A stretch of DNA of 64,000 nucleotides from Sphingomonas naphthae (GTDB taxonomy: Bacteria; Pseudomonadota; Alphaproteobacteria; Sphingomonadales; Sphingomonadaceae), in contig NZ_CP117413.1 in NCBI RefSeq assembly GCF_028607085.1, positions 1-64,000 on the forward strand, read 5' to 3'. Positions 8,773 to 17,209 of this stretch are shown in pieces. The notes beneath the pieces are model-generated. The model was not told the DNA's origin. It worked only from the letters and a program-made list of their open reading frames with translations, and made no database searches. The position numbers and the translations under genes are program-made. The number at the start of each line of letters is the position of its first letter. Positions within the stretch are counted from its first letter, which is position 1.

Positions 8773-10907
8773 CACAGGGTCGCGAGAATGGTGTTGATGC
8801 GATCCCCAGGAAACGCCGTGAGCATCTCGGTTCGCACCGCAGGGAAATCGATGTCGCCCGATCGGAACCGATCGAGATGGACGCGCATCGCCGCGACCTG
8901 TGCAGGAAGAACGCCGAGGGTCTTCAACTGAACCTTGAGGCGATGGTCGATGATGCTGGCGAGGATCTCGTCGGAGACCGGCCGATGCGCCATGAACAAG
9001 GCGTCGAGAATATAGTCCGGGATGTGGACGTCGGGTGTGATTGCCTTGCCGAGAATGATCGCGAACCAGCCCTTCCCGACATGTTTCGCCATGGTCAGGA
9101 CGCGCGTGCCATATTGCGCGATGTCGCCGGATTCCAGTTCGGTCTTGGCCAGCGCGATCGTAGGGCCATCACTGTAGACCTCACCGAGGATCGAGACCAC
9201 GGCGGCGCTGTTGCCGGCACGAATGAAATCGACTTCGAACGTATGTTGCGCGAGGTGCGTACTCAGCCAGTTGTTCCCAGTGCAGAAGGTGGTCAATCGC
9301 AGCGCGCGCGCTGCGCCTGACGTCTGCGATCCAGTGGCCTTGTCCTTCGCCTTCTTCTGCGCAGGGGTGTCAGCCGGGTTCGTCGTGAGATCGATAAAGG
9401 CCTGGTCGAGGTCGGTGATAATCGCGCAATTCTTGCGGATGCGCTGGTCATGGAACAGGATCGCGACATTCTCGAAGCCGGTGCTGCGGATATTGATCAG
9501 GCTGATCCCGAGCTCGTCGAGACTGAGGCCGAACACTTGTTTGATGAGGATGGGGATGAGGATTTCCTCTGCATCTCCCTCGACCAGCAACACGCTCTTG
9601 GCGAACAGCAGGTTGCTGCGCACGGCGTCGAGATAGCGCTGGATATTGCCGATCTGCGTGGGGTCGAGGCCGGCGGCAGGCTGGTAGACCTCGCAGACCC
9701 CGCCATCACGCCCGAGAATGTTGATGTTCTCGACGTTACTGACTTCAGAAATATGGGTCGAGTGCGTCGAGTAGATGATCTGGGTTTCGTCGTAGTTCAG
9801 ACGGTCGAAGAGGGTCTTCTGGATATGCGTGTGGATGTGCGCCTCGGGTTCCTCGACGACGAGGAAATTGGCGAATGTCTGCTTGACCTTCTGATATTTG
9901 AATTCGAGCAGCTTAAGCGTGAGGTAGATGAGGTTCGCGCCGCCGAGGCTGAGCTCGTGGATGCCGCCCTCATAGCCTGCCTCGGCTTCCCCGACGAACA
10001 GCTTGAGGGACTGGAACAGCCGGTCGGCTTCGTCCGACAGGTCAGATTTTATCGAGAGCGATTTGGGCGAATAGGTTTCGCCGGCGGCTTCGGTGATCGT
10101 GTCGCGGATGTCGGTCCGGATCGCGCGGACATCGTCGAGGCCTTCGATCGCGGCGTTCAGGTCTGTCACCAGTCCGCTGATGGGAGCAAACTTCGCGGGG
10201 TCGATCTCGCCGCTCTTGCCCTTGAGCAAGGTCAGCAGCGGATTGGTGCGATTGTTCTGGAATTCGGCGACGACGTCGCGAAGCGCCTGAATGAAGGTGA
10301 ACCCGATCTCGCGAGCGATCGAAAACATGCCGGGGACGATGCCGCCGATCTCGGCCGGGGTGAGTTCATCCGGGAAGATCACGGCATCGAAGTCCCCGAC
10401 GAGCGCCTGATAAACCGCCGGGTCGGTAAAATCGGCGCTGCTCTTGCCGGTGAAGACGGTCTCGTAATCGGCAAGACTGATCTCCCTGCGAAGATCGGCA
10501 AGGGCCGATTTGTCCCCGGCCGCCAGCTGCGACAGTTTCTGCCGGATCGCAGCCTTTGGGCGAAAGATAAGATTATAGGTCGCCTTGTCGACCGTTGCGC
10601 CCGTGATGGCGCCGACACCATGAAGGAACAGCGATTGGATCGTCTCGTCCTGCGAGACATCGGTGAATTCGAGACTGATGATGATCCAGTGACCGCGCCA
10701 TTCACCGAGGCCGCGATGGAAGTCCCGATCATCGAGACGGTGCGCCATGCGCAGCAAATTGTCGTCGAGCAGCAGGCGGATCGCGCGGAACAGGTTTGTC
10801 TTGCCCGATCCGTTCTCGCCGATGATCGTGTTCACGCCCTTTTCGAACTTCACCGTGGCGCGGGCGAAGTTTCGGTAATTGACCAGCTGCAGTTTCGAAA
10901 TGTGCAT
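8772..10907 (-). CDS. gajA: OLD-family ATPase/TOPRIM nuclease, GajA-like
   Basis: The 711-residue protein has an ABC/SMC-like ATPase domain: Walker A GENGSGKT (30-37), a signature-like LSLGGANLIYL, Walker B FLVVEEPEAHIH near 348 and an H-loop YSTHSTHIS. A TOPRIM nuclease domain follows (LLVEGDAEEILI near 441, ITDLDQAF near 496). This is the OLD nuclease build. Coupled to a UvrD-like helicase it matches GajA of Gabija anti-phage systems, which nicks DNA when nucleotide levels fall. It is longer than the roughly 580-residue reference GajA. GGGGGGAT precedes ATG 10907. The upstream exonuclease gene ends 30 bases before, on the same strand. Confidence 0.85.
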   Translation of the reverse strand: MHISKLQLVNYRNFARATVKFEKGVNTIIGENGSGKTNLFRAIRLLLDDNLLRMAHRLDDRDFHRGLGEWRGHWIIISLEFTDVSQDETIQSLFLHGVGAITGATVDKATYNLIFRPKAAIRQKLSQLAAGDKSALADLRREISLADYETVFTGKSSADFTDPAVYQALVGDFDAVIFPDELTPAEIGGIVPGMFSIAREIGFTFIQALRDVVAEFQNNRTNPLLTLLKGKSGEIDPAKFAPISGLVTDLNAAIEGLDDVRAIRTDIRDTITEAAGETYSPKSLSIKSDLSDEADRLFQSLKLFVGEAEAGYEGGIHELSLGGANLIYLTLKLLEFKYQKVKQTFANFLVVEEPEAHIHTHIQKTLFDRLNYDETQIIYSTHSTHISEVSNVENINILGRDGGVCEVYQPAAGLDPTQIGNIQRYLDAVRSNLLFAKSVLLVEGDAEEILIPILIKQVFGLSLDELGISLINIRSTGFENVAILFHDQRIRKNCAIITDLDQAFIDLTTNPADTPAQKKAKDKATGSQTSGAARALRLTTFCTGNNWLSTHLAQHTFEVDFIRAGNSAAVVSILGEVYSDGPTIALAKTELESGDIAQYGTRVLTMAKHVGKGWFAIILGKAITPDVHIPDYILDALFMAHRPVSDEILASIIDHRLKVQLKTLGVLPAQVAAMRVHLDRFRSGDIDFPAVRTEMLTAFPGDRINTILATL

Positions 10908-10937
10908 GCATCCCCCCCGGACATCAGTTTGTATCGA

Positions 10938-11840
10938 TCAGGCGCGATCGGAAAAGCGGTTGAACGCGGTGATCTCGCGCACCAGCAGTTCGACATCGCG
11001 CAGATAGATTTCCTTGCGCAGGAATGCGATCTCGGCCTCCTGGAGCCCATCCTCGACATCGATATACCAGGCGCGGGGATTGGGATTGTCGTCGCCGTTC
11101 CAGCGATAGCCGCGAGCCTTGAGGACATCCTTCAGGTCGAAGGGCGAGTTCTCCGCCCAGATCCGCCAGCTCGAACGCCGGGCCTTTTCCAGCAGCCGTT
11201 GCATCGCCGGCACCCCGCTTGTCGGAAGCGGCGCGGCAAGCAGCTCGATGGCTGCACGACAGTCGTGAACGGCGCGGTGCCGGTCATAGAAAAAGCCGGT
11301 GCTGGCGGCGAGGTAGGCGAGCTTCACGCCTTCATGCCCTTCCTCGGTCCAGTCGACCTGGGACATTGAACAGGCCCAAGGCTTGAGAACGAAAGGATCA
11401 CTGAGTCGCTCCAGAAATCGGCGATCAAAGCTCGCATTGTGCGCGATCACGAGCGACGCCCGGTCGACCAGCGCTCGGACAGCATCAACATCGATACGCT
11501 GCCCGGCAACCATTTCGTCAGTGATGCCGGTCAATCGCGTGATTGCAGGCGGGATTGGCGACGAAGGCTCCTGAAACTGTTCGAATGGTGGGCCAATGTC
11601 GCAGATCAAGCCGTCTGGCAGATAGCTGAACGGGATCATACCAAGTTCGATAATCTCGTGTTTCGTCGGGTCGAGCCCAGTTGTCTCGACATCGACGAAA
11701 AGACCCTGGCGGGTTGGCGCACCGCGCGCATCATTGATGCGAAGCCTCGGTTGCAGACGGCGTTGCACGCGATACTGACCGCTCGCCTGCAACGCGTCAG
11801 CCATCGCTTCAAGATCGCTCATTCTGGTCCGTGCCTCCAT
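10938..11840 (-). CDS. DEDDh 3'-5' exonuclease (DnaQ-like), first gene of the defence operon
   Basis: This 300-residue protein has an RNase T/DnaQ exonuclease fold. D50 and E52 lie in FVDVETTGLD, D139 in AHNASFDRRF, and H188/D193 in DRHRAVHD; together they form the complete DEDDh catalytic set. The first 40 residues and the last 90 (ending near VELLVREITAFNRF) are outside the core and unassigned. ATG 11840 was taken; ATG 11822 (MSDLEAMAD) is possible. It precedes gajA-like and gajB-like genes on one strand with a 30-base gap. A role in degrading nicked or unwound phage DNA is inferred from context. An independent proofreading or repair function is the alternative. Confidence 0.8.
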   Translation of the reverse strand: MEARTRMSDLEAMADALQASGQYRVQRRLQPRLRINDARGAPTRQGLFVDVETTGLDPTKHEIIELGMIPFSYLPDGLICDIGPPFEQFQEPSSPIPPAITRLTGITDEMVAGQRIDVDAVRALVDRASLVIAHNASFDRRFLERLSDPFVLKPWACSMSQVDWTEEGHEGVKLAYLAASTGFFYDRHRAVHDCRAAIELLAAPLPTSGVPAMQRLLEKARRSSWRIWAENSPFDLKDVLKARGYRWNGDDNPNPRAWYIDVEDGLQEAEIAFLRKEIYLRDVELLVREITAFNRFSDRA

Positions 11841-12365
11841 GTTGTAGGCATAGCCGATCTCACGAGCACGACTAAAGCGCTAAGTCTGATTTTCATCGTT
11901 GAAATTGCAACGACCTGCACGGTCGGTGTGGCGCCGCAATCACCCCATTGGGCCGTCTTAGCTCGCTCGATCAATGCAGATGACATCGCCCTCAACCACC
12001 AACCAAGCTGTTGTTTGCGGTCGATGAACAAAAGGTCGCTTATCCTATGGTGTCGCTTCAAATGAGACGGGCTGCCATCCACCCACTACGCCGATCGGCG
12101 GGGGCTGAACTCACGGCCGCTTTCAGGCTTTGCAGGGAGCTAGCTGAACGACCGAAAATGGGACGCGTTGCCGCCTGACGGTTCCGCAATGAGCGAACGG
12201 CGGGTTCAAACGGAAGCAGCCGTTCTAAACCCGGACGGCGAACGACGCATTGTGGTCGCGAGTTGCCAGTCCTGGGCCGTCTGCACCTGAGCATTGGGAA
12301 TCGTCGGCGGAAAGACCGGTATGGGCCGCTGGCAGTCAGAAGCACTGCCAGCGAGTGTCGCTTTT
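11841..12365. other. Intergenic stretch upstream of the defence operon
   Basis: About 525 bases with no credible gene on either strand. The right half holds a dispersed repeat (12179-12266). The promoter of the minus-strand defence operon should lie in the left half, which is less GC-rich, but I see no convincing -35/-10 pair. Confidence 0.55.
12179..12266 (+). repeat. Dispersed repeat, copy 1
   Basis: This aligns by eye over nearly 90 bases, at roughly three quarters identity, with 24905-24993 in the same orientation. Shared blocks include GAACGACGCATT and GAGCGAACGGC or its close variant. The two copies bracket the segment holding the two-component system and efflux operon. Confidence 0.6.
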
Positions 12366-12863
12366 TCACCAACCACCGGCAACGGACTGAATGATGACGC
12401 CGGTGTTTCGGGAGATCAGCACGAAATTCGTTCCCGCATAGCACCAGATATGGCCGGTCGGTGCTGGGGACAGTCCATAGCCGACCGGATTGACGACGAC
12501 ATAATGGCGCATCGACAGGGGGAGGGTGCCACCGACGATCCAAACGCTATGCGCATGTCTGGGCGGGATGGGGTAATAGCCGTAGCCGGGCGCGAAATAA
12601 TGGCCATGGCGCGGCCCGTGATAATGGACAAATCCGGGGTGGCCGCGCCACCAGCCGGGACGGCCGCGATCGACGATGACGGTGCGGCTGTGCACGACCC
12701 CGGCGCGGGGCGCGACGGTCGTATGCCGGACGACCTGCGCCTCTGCGGCGGGACTGGCCATGATGGCCATGACGGACAGGAACAGGGTCGCGCTGCCTGC
12801 AAAAGCGGCGCTGACGCTGACACCGTGCTTCGTGAGGGATTGGGGATTGAAAAACCGGGGCAT
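12366..12863 (-). CDS. RcnB-like periplasmic protein
   Basis: The 165-residue protein has an N-terminal hydrophobic signal region (about residues 15-42, ending ASPAAEA). A histidine-, glycine- and tyrosine-rich middle follows (PGWWRGHPGFVHYHGPRHGHYF). The C-terminal motif WCYAGTNFVLISRNTGVI resembles the end of RcnB-family proteins, which act in periplasmic nickel and cobalt homeostasis. The histidine-rich part suits metal binding, but that is inference. It is convergent with no close partner and lies downstream of the sensor kinase on the same strand. Confidence 0.65.
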   Translation of the reverse strand: MPRFFNPQSLTKHGVSVSAAFAGSATLFLSVMAIMASPAAEAQVVRHTTVAPRAGVVHSRTVIVDRGRPGWWRGHPGFVHYHGPRHGHYFAPGYGYYPIPPRHAHSVWIVGGTLPLSMRHYVVVNPVGYGLSPAPTGHIWCYAGTNFVLISRNTGVIIQSVAGGW

Positions 12864-12944
12864 GATCGGACTCCTTGGGTGGGAAGCCTGATATGGATGG
12901 CCTTTGCATCATCCGGTCGGGTGCCATGTATCAGTCCGTGTCGG

Positions 12945-14291
12945 TCATGCCGGTCCGGTTCCTCCTGCACTGCGGAGCAACAGGATGGCGCGAAACCCGC
13001 CTTCCGCGCGATTTTCCAGCACCAGGTCGCCCCGGTAGCGCTGGGTCAGTGCCTGGACGATCGACAGGCCAAGGCCCACGCCCCCCGTCCTGCGCGCGCG
13101 CGACGGCTCGAGCCGCTCGAACGGTTCGGTCAGGCGCGGCAGGCTGGGTTCGGGTACGCCGGGGCCGTCATCCTCCACCATGATGCGGATGAACGGGCCG
13201 TCGGGTTCGACAAGGATACGCGCCTGTCCGCCGCCGTAGCGAACCGCATTGTCCAGCAGGTTGGCCATCATGCGCTGGAAGGAAATATGGGAGACATGGG
13301 CATGGACGGCATGGGGCAGGGGCGCGACGTCCACATGCTGGTTGCGCTGTAGGCGCTCTTCGGCGACCAGCGCCAGTTCGGCGCGAATGTCGCATGTCGC
13401 CATGTCCAGGTCGGTCGCGGCCGATTCCCATGCGAAGGTAAGCGTGTCGCTCAGCAGGTCGCGCATTTCCTCGATATCCTTGGCCGCCAGCGCGCGCTGC
13501 TCCTCATCCTCGATAAATTCGCTGCGCAGGTCCATGCGGGTCAGATAGGTGCGATAATCATGTGCGATGGCCGCGAGCATGCGCGTTCGTTCATCAAGCA
13601 GCGTCCGCAGATGCTGGCGCAATTGCCGGAACGCTTCGCCCAGTTCCACGATCTCGCGCGGGCCGTCGGGCTTCAGCGCATCCAGCCTGTCCTCGCGGAC
13701 AGCGCGGGCCAGCCGTTCGACAGGCCGCGTCGTCTGCGCGGCCAGCCACAGGATGACAGCGATATCGACAATCGCAACCGCCGCCAGGAAGAGCATCAGA
13801 TTGTTGACGATCTTGGTCAGCGGCGCTGCGACCATCTGTTCGATCATGATGGCATCGCCGCCGGACAGGGCGACCGATATCCGCACGGGGTTCATCGTGA
13901 CGGCGGGGCGCATGTTGAGGTCTGCGGGGCCGATATCGCCTGATGTTTCGATGCGAAATGGCCTGCCGCCCAAAGCCTCCTGATAGCGGGACAGGGTCGC
14001 GGGCGTGGCAGAGGATGCCTGGCCCGCAGGCAGTGCCGCCAGCATGGTGACGCGCATGGTCGCATCGGAAAAGGCGCGGACAAGATCGGGATGCGATCTG
14101 GGCGGCGTGCGTTCGAATGCGGTGACGACCAAAGCGACCTTTTCGGGAACGGGCACCCGATATAGCGGGGCCATCTTGCGCATGTCCGTCTGTTCTAGGA
14201 ACAGCAGAATGACGGCAATCATGGCCAGCAGATGGAGCAGGACGATGAGGCCTATCCGCTCTCGCAACCGGGGCGGGCGCAGCTTCAGCAT
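12945..14291 (-). CDS. Sensor histidine kinase, EnvZ type
   Basis: The 448-residue kinase has a transmembrane helix at about residues 12-32, a periplasmic domain to about 165, a second membrane helix at 165-187 and a HAMP domain to about 240. The phosphoacceptor is H244 in AAIAHDYRTYLTRMDL. ATP-binding boxes are LLDNAVRYGG (N), VEDDGPGVP (G1) and GGVGLGLSIVQAL (G2). The H-box reads HDYRTYL instead of the usual HDLRTPL, an uncommon variant. It overlaps the response-regulator gene by 7 bases and should phosphorylate it. The divergent RND efflux operon nearby is the likely target. Confidence 0.88.
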   Translation of the reverse strand: MLKLRPPRLRERIGLIVLLHLLAMIAVILLFLEQTDMRKMAPLYRVPVPEKVALVVTAFERTPPRSHPDLVRAFSDATMRVTMLAALPAGQASSATPATLSRYQEALGGRPFRIETSGDIGPADLNMRPAVTMNPVRISVALSGGDAIMIEQMVAAPLTKIVNNLMLFLAAVAIVDIAVILWLAAQTTRPVERLARAVREDRLDALKPDGPREIVELGEAFRQLRQHLRTLLDERTRMLAAIAHDYRTYLTRMDLRSEFIEDEEQRALAAKDIEEMRDLLSDTLTFAWESAATDLDMATCDIRAELALVAEERLQRNQHVDVAPLPHAVHAHVSHISFQRMMANLLDNAVRYGGGQARILVEPDGPFIRIMVEDDGPGVPEPSLPRLTEPFERLEPSRARRTGGVGLGLSIVQALTQRYRGDLVLENRAEGGFRAILLLRSAGGTGPA

Positions 14292-15022
14292 CGGGTGACG
14301 GCCGGTGCGAACAGATAGCCGTCGCCCCGCACGGTCCGGATCATCACGGGTTCGCGCGGATCGTCGCCCAGCTTGCGCCGAAGCCGGCTCATCTGCACGT
14401 CGATGACGCGATCGACCGGACTGGCATGACCGCCTCGTGTCCAGTCGATCAGCAGTTCGCGCGACAGGATGCGGCGTGGGTGTAGCACCAGCGCATGGAG
14501 CAGGTCGAATTCGCTGGTGGTCAGGCCCACCGGCTCGCCCGCCGGGTTGGTCAGATCGCGGGCTCCCAGGCGCAGCAGCCAGCCGTCAAACCGGAAACTG
14601 TCGCCATTCTCCTCGCTGACGGCCGTGTCTATGTCACGGGTCCGGCGAATGATGGAGCGCAGCCGCGCCAGCAATTCCCGCTTGTTGAACGGCTTGGCGA
14701 GATAATCGTCGGCGCCGATTTCCAACCCGATGATCCGGTCGATCGGATCGTCCTTCGCCGTGACGATCAGGATCGGCAGGCGCGGCCAGCGGGCGCGCAG
14801 GCGCTGGCATATTTCCAGCCCATCCTCGCCGGGCAACATCAGGTCGAGGATCAGGCAATCGAGCCGTTCCAGCACGCCATCGACGTCGAGGCCGGCCGAA
14901 TTTTCCATGGCCAGGACTTCAAACCCCTCACGGGTCAGCAACATGCGCACCAGATCTCGAATGCCGGGATCATCCTCGACAATCGCGACCTTGCCATTTG
15001 ATGCCTGCGTTTCGGCCACCAT
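14285..15022 (-). CDS. OmpR-family response regulator
   Basis: The 245-residue regulator has a receiver domain with acidic pocket VEDD (15-18), phosphoacceptor D60 in LILDLMLPG, a conserved T in VTAKDD and K in LAKPFN. A winged-helix DNA-binding domain follows (LTTSEFDLLHALVLHPRRILSR, VDVQMSRLRRKLG, IRTVRGDGYLF). ATG 15022 is preferred because the receiver begins normally eleven residues later; an upstream in-frame start at 15085 would add an unrelated tail. It is cotranscribed with the kinase. It probably controls the efflux operon at 16.1-21.6 kb, inferred from position. Confidence 0.88.
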   Translation of the reverse strand: MVAETQASNGKVAIVEDDPGIRDLVRMLLTREGFEVLAMENSAGLDVDGVLERLDCLILDLMLPGEDGLEICQRLRARWPRLPILIVTAKDDPIDRIIGLEIGADDYLAKPFNKRELLARLRSIIRRTRDIDTAVSEENGDSFRFDGWLLRLGARDLTNPAGEPVGLTTSEFDLLHALVLHPRRILSRELLIDWTRGGHASPVDRVIDVQMSRLRRKLGDDPREPVMIRTVRGDGYLFAPAVTRC

Positions 15023-15103
15023 GCCATACCTCTTTGTCGTCAGCGCCTGTGCCGATGGTGCAGCGCCCCCGGAACCATCTAGCATGGTTCCAGGGGCAAT
15101 TGA

Positions 15104-15361
15104 TCATTTGCCACGTTTTGCGGCGGCGGCGCGCAGTTCGTCCGGTGTGATCTTGCCGTCCTTGTCGGCGTCGATCATCGCGAAACCACGATCGCGGCGA
15201 CCGGCCGCCTTCCATTCTTCCAGCGACAGCGCGCCATCCTGATTGGTGTCGGCCTTGATGAACATTTCCCTGGCCTTTGCCGACGCATCCTGCGCCATGG
15301 CGGTCGGGCTCTGGGCGATGACCGCGGCGGCCAGCGACAGGGCGATCGTCAGATATTTCAT
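15104..15361 (-). CDS. Secreted EF-hand protein
   Basis: The 85-residue protein has a signal peptide (residues 1-23, ending TAMA) and two canonical calcium-binding loops: D38-TNQDGALSLE-E49 and D64-ADKDGKITPD-E75. It is a small periplasmic calcium-binding protein of a type common in sphingomonads, and lies upstream of the response regulator on the same strand with an 81-base gap. Its role may be calcium sensing or envelope stress; this is inferred. The 224 bases to the next, divergent gene should hold both promoters. Confidence 0.8.
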   Translation of the reverse strand: MKYLTIALSLAAAVIAQSPTAMAQDASAKAREMFIKADTNQDGALSLEEWKAAGRRDRGFAMIDADKDGKITPDELRAAAAKRGK

Positions 15362-15585
15362 GTCATTCTCCTTGTATCAGGCCCAAAATGAGCGTGGCCG
15401 ATATAGCGCGCGCCACCGCAGCATGTTCGATCCCCAGGTGAAGACAGATTACAGTTTGTAACAGCGCGATCCGGCGCCCGATCCCGCTGCAAATATCCGA
15501 CACATTATGCGGCAAGGCCGTTCACGGCCCGGTGCGACATGTCCTGTCCCGCGCCTTTTGCTGACGCGGAGAAGGAGTATGCTTC

Positions 15586-15996
15586 ATGACATTGCGCCAA
15601 TTCACCACGATCATCGTTTCGACCCTGGCCATCGCAGCCAGCATATCGACGGCCGAAGCCCGCAACCGTTCCTTTCAATATAGCCACAGCCGCAACGTGC
15701 AGGGGCCGAATGGGCGAGGGCTGCACAGCAGCTACAACGCCTCGCGCGGCGGCGGGCAGGCAGCCATGACCCGCAATGTCCAGACCAATGACGGACGTGG
15801 CTTCAGCAGCCAGCGCGGGTATCAGGCGCAGGACGGGCAGTTCCACGGCTCCACCAGTCATGTGACCAACAGCGGAAAAAGCTGGGGGCGATCGACCAGC
15901 GCGACAGCCAATGGCGATGGGACCGCAACCTATCATCGCAACATGACCGGTCCCAATGGCGGGTCGGCCTCATGGTCCGGCACTATCGGCGACTGA
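15586..15996 (+). CDS. Secreted repeat-containing hypothetical protein
   Basis: The 136-residue protein has a signal peptide (1-25, ending STAEA). Low-complexity repeats of the type RNVQGPNGRG, RNVQTNDGRG and RNMTGPNGGS follow, rich in glycine, asparagine and serine. GAGAAGGAG precedes ATG 15586. The sequence suggests an exported, disordered or beta-repeat protein. It lies 140 bases before the efflux adaptor on the same strand. No family is assigned. Confidence 0.65.
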   Translation: MTLRQFTTIIVSTLAIAASISTAEARNRSFQYSHSRNVQGPNGRGLHSSYNASRGGGQAAMTRNVQTNDGRGFSSQRGYQAQDGQFHGSTSHVTNSGKSWGRSTSATANGDGTATYHRNMTGPNGGSASWSGTIGD

Positions 15997-16135
15997 CCAG
16001 GCTGAACGCGCGCCTAGCGCCGCGAGCCTGTTACATAGCGTTACAAAGTGCGTATCAGATGGTTGCAGACCTGCTCCATTCCCTTGGCCTTGCATGAACC
16101 GGCCTGCCTCGGCGGCCTTTTCCCATGGGGATGGA

Positions 16136-17209
16136 ATGGCACGTTTTGCCCATATCGTACCGATCGCGTTGCTGCTGCTTCCGGCCTGTCGGGATGAGCC
16201 GCAGGTCAGGGATGAACGACGCGCCGTGGCCGTCCAGCGCATTCGCGCCGATGCCGGCATCGGCACAACCTATGCCGGCGAAATCCGGTCCGCCTTCGAA
16301 AGCCAGATCGGTTTCGAAGTGGCGGGCCGGATCGTCGAGCGCAGGGTCGACCTTGGCAGCAGCGTCCATGCGGGCCAGACGTTGCTGCGTCTCGACAACA
16401 GCGATTATGCGCGGGCGCTGGACAGCGCGGCGGCGCAGAGCGGTTCGGCCCGGACCGCCGCCGCCGTGCAGCAGGCTGATCTGGCGCGGTCGCGCGAATT
16501 GCTGAAGCAAGGCTTCATTTCCCCCGCAGAGTTCGATCAGCAGAAGGCGGCGGCCGTTCAGGCGCAGGCGCAGTTGCGTGCCGCCGGCGCCCAGAGCGGA
16601 ACGGCATCGGCGCAGCTGGGCCGCACCGTCCTCACGGCGCCGCGCGCCGGCGTCGTCACGCAGATTCAGGGCGAGGTTGGTCAGGTCGTGGGCGCGGGAC
16701 AGGCGATCGTGACGCTGGCCGATCCGTCCCGGCCGGAAATCGCGGTGGCGCTCCCGGAAGGCAGTCTGGACCGGATCCGGTCCGCCTCACGATTGAGTGT
16801 GAGCGTGTGGAGCAGCCCGGGCCGGCGTTATGCTGCCAGGCTCCGCAGCATATCGGGCGCTGCCGATCCTGCGACGCGGACCTTTGCGGCACGCCTGTCC
16901 GTCGATGCGCCGGCACAGGCGCTGCTGATGGGCGAAACCGCCGAATTGCGGGTCGAAGGCGATGCCGGCGATGCCGCCGTCCGCGTGCCGCTGACCGCCG
17001 TGCTGCAATCCAACGGACGCGCGCAGGCTTGGGTACTCGACCGGCGAACGATGGTGGTGCAGCCGCGCGCCGTGCAGATCGGCGCGGCGCAGGGCGACAT
17101 GCTGACCATCCGGTCCGGCCTGAAACCGGGCGAGACCATCGTCACGGCCGGGGTGCATCTGCTGCGTGCGGGCGAGAAGGTTCGTATCGTGCAGGTGCCG
17201 CAGTCATGA
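16136..17209 (+). CDS. RND efflux periplasmic adaptor (membrane fusion lipoprotein)
   Basis: The 357-residue protein has a lipobox near residues 14-18 (LLLPACRD). The split biotinyl-lipoyl motifs (GFEVAGRIVERRVDLGSSV and LTAPRAGVVTQIQGEVGQVV) surround a helical hairpin (about 80-160). A beta-barrel and membrane-proximal domain follow. It links the inner-membrane pump to the outer-membrane channel. The start ATG 16136 has GGGGATGG upstream. The stop overlaps the pump start (ATGA). Substrate is unknown. Confidence 0.9.
   Translation: MARFAHIVPIALLLLPACRDEPQVRDERRAVAVQRIRADAGIGTTYAGEIRSAFESQIGFEVAGRIVERRVDLGSSVHAGQTLLRLDNSDYARALDSAAAQSGSARTAAAVQQADLARSRELLKQGFISPAEFDQQKAAAVQAQAQLRAAGAQSGTASAQLGRTVLTAPRAGVVTQIQGEVGQVVGAGQAIVTLADPSRPEIAVALPEGSLDRIRSASRLSVSVWSSPGRRYAARLRSISGAADPATRTFAARLSVDAPAQALLMGETAELRVEGDAGDAAVRVPLTAVLQSNGRAQAWVLDRRTMVVQPRAVQIGAAQGDMLTIRSGLKPGETIVTAGVHLLRAGEKVRIVQVPQS

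Noticed and set aside
9450-11369. A 639-codon plus-strand frame opposite the gajA-like gene
   Set aside because: The opposite strand encodes a complete ATPase/TOPRIM protein with all motifs.
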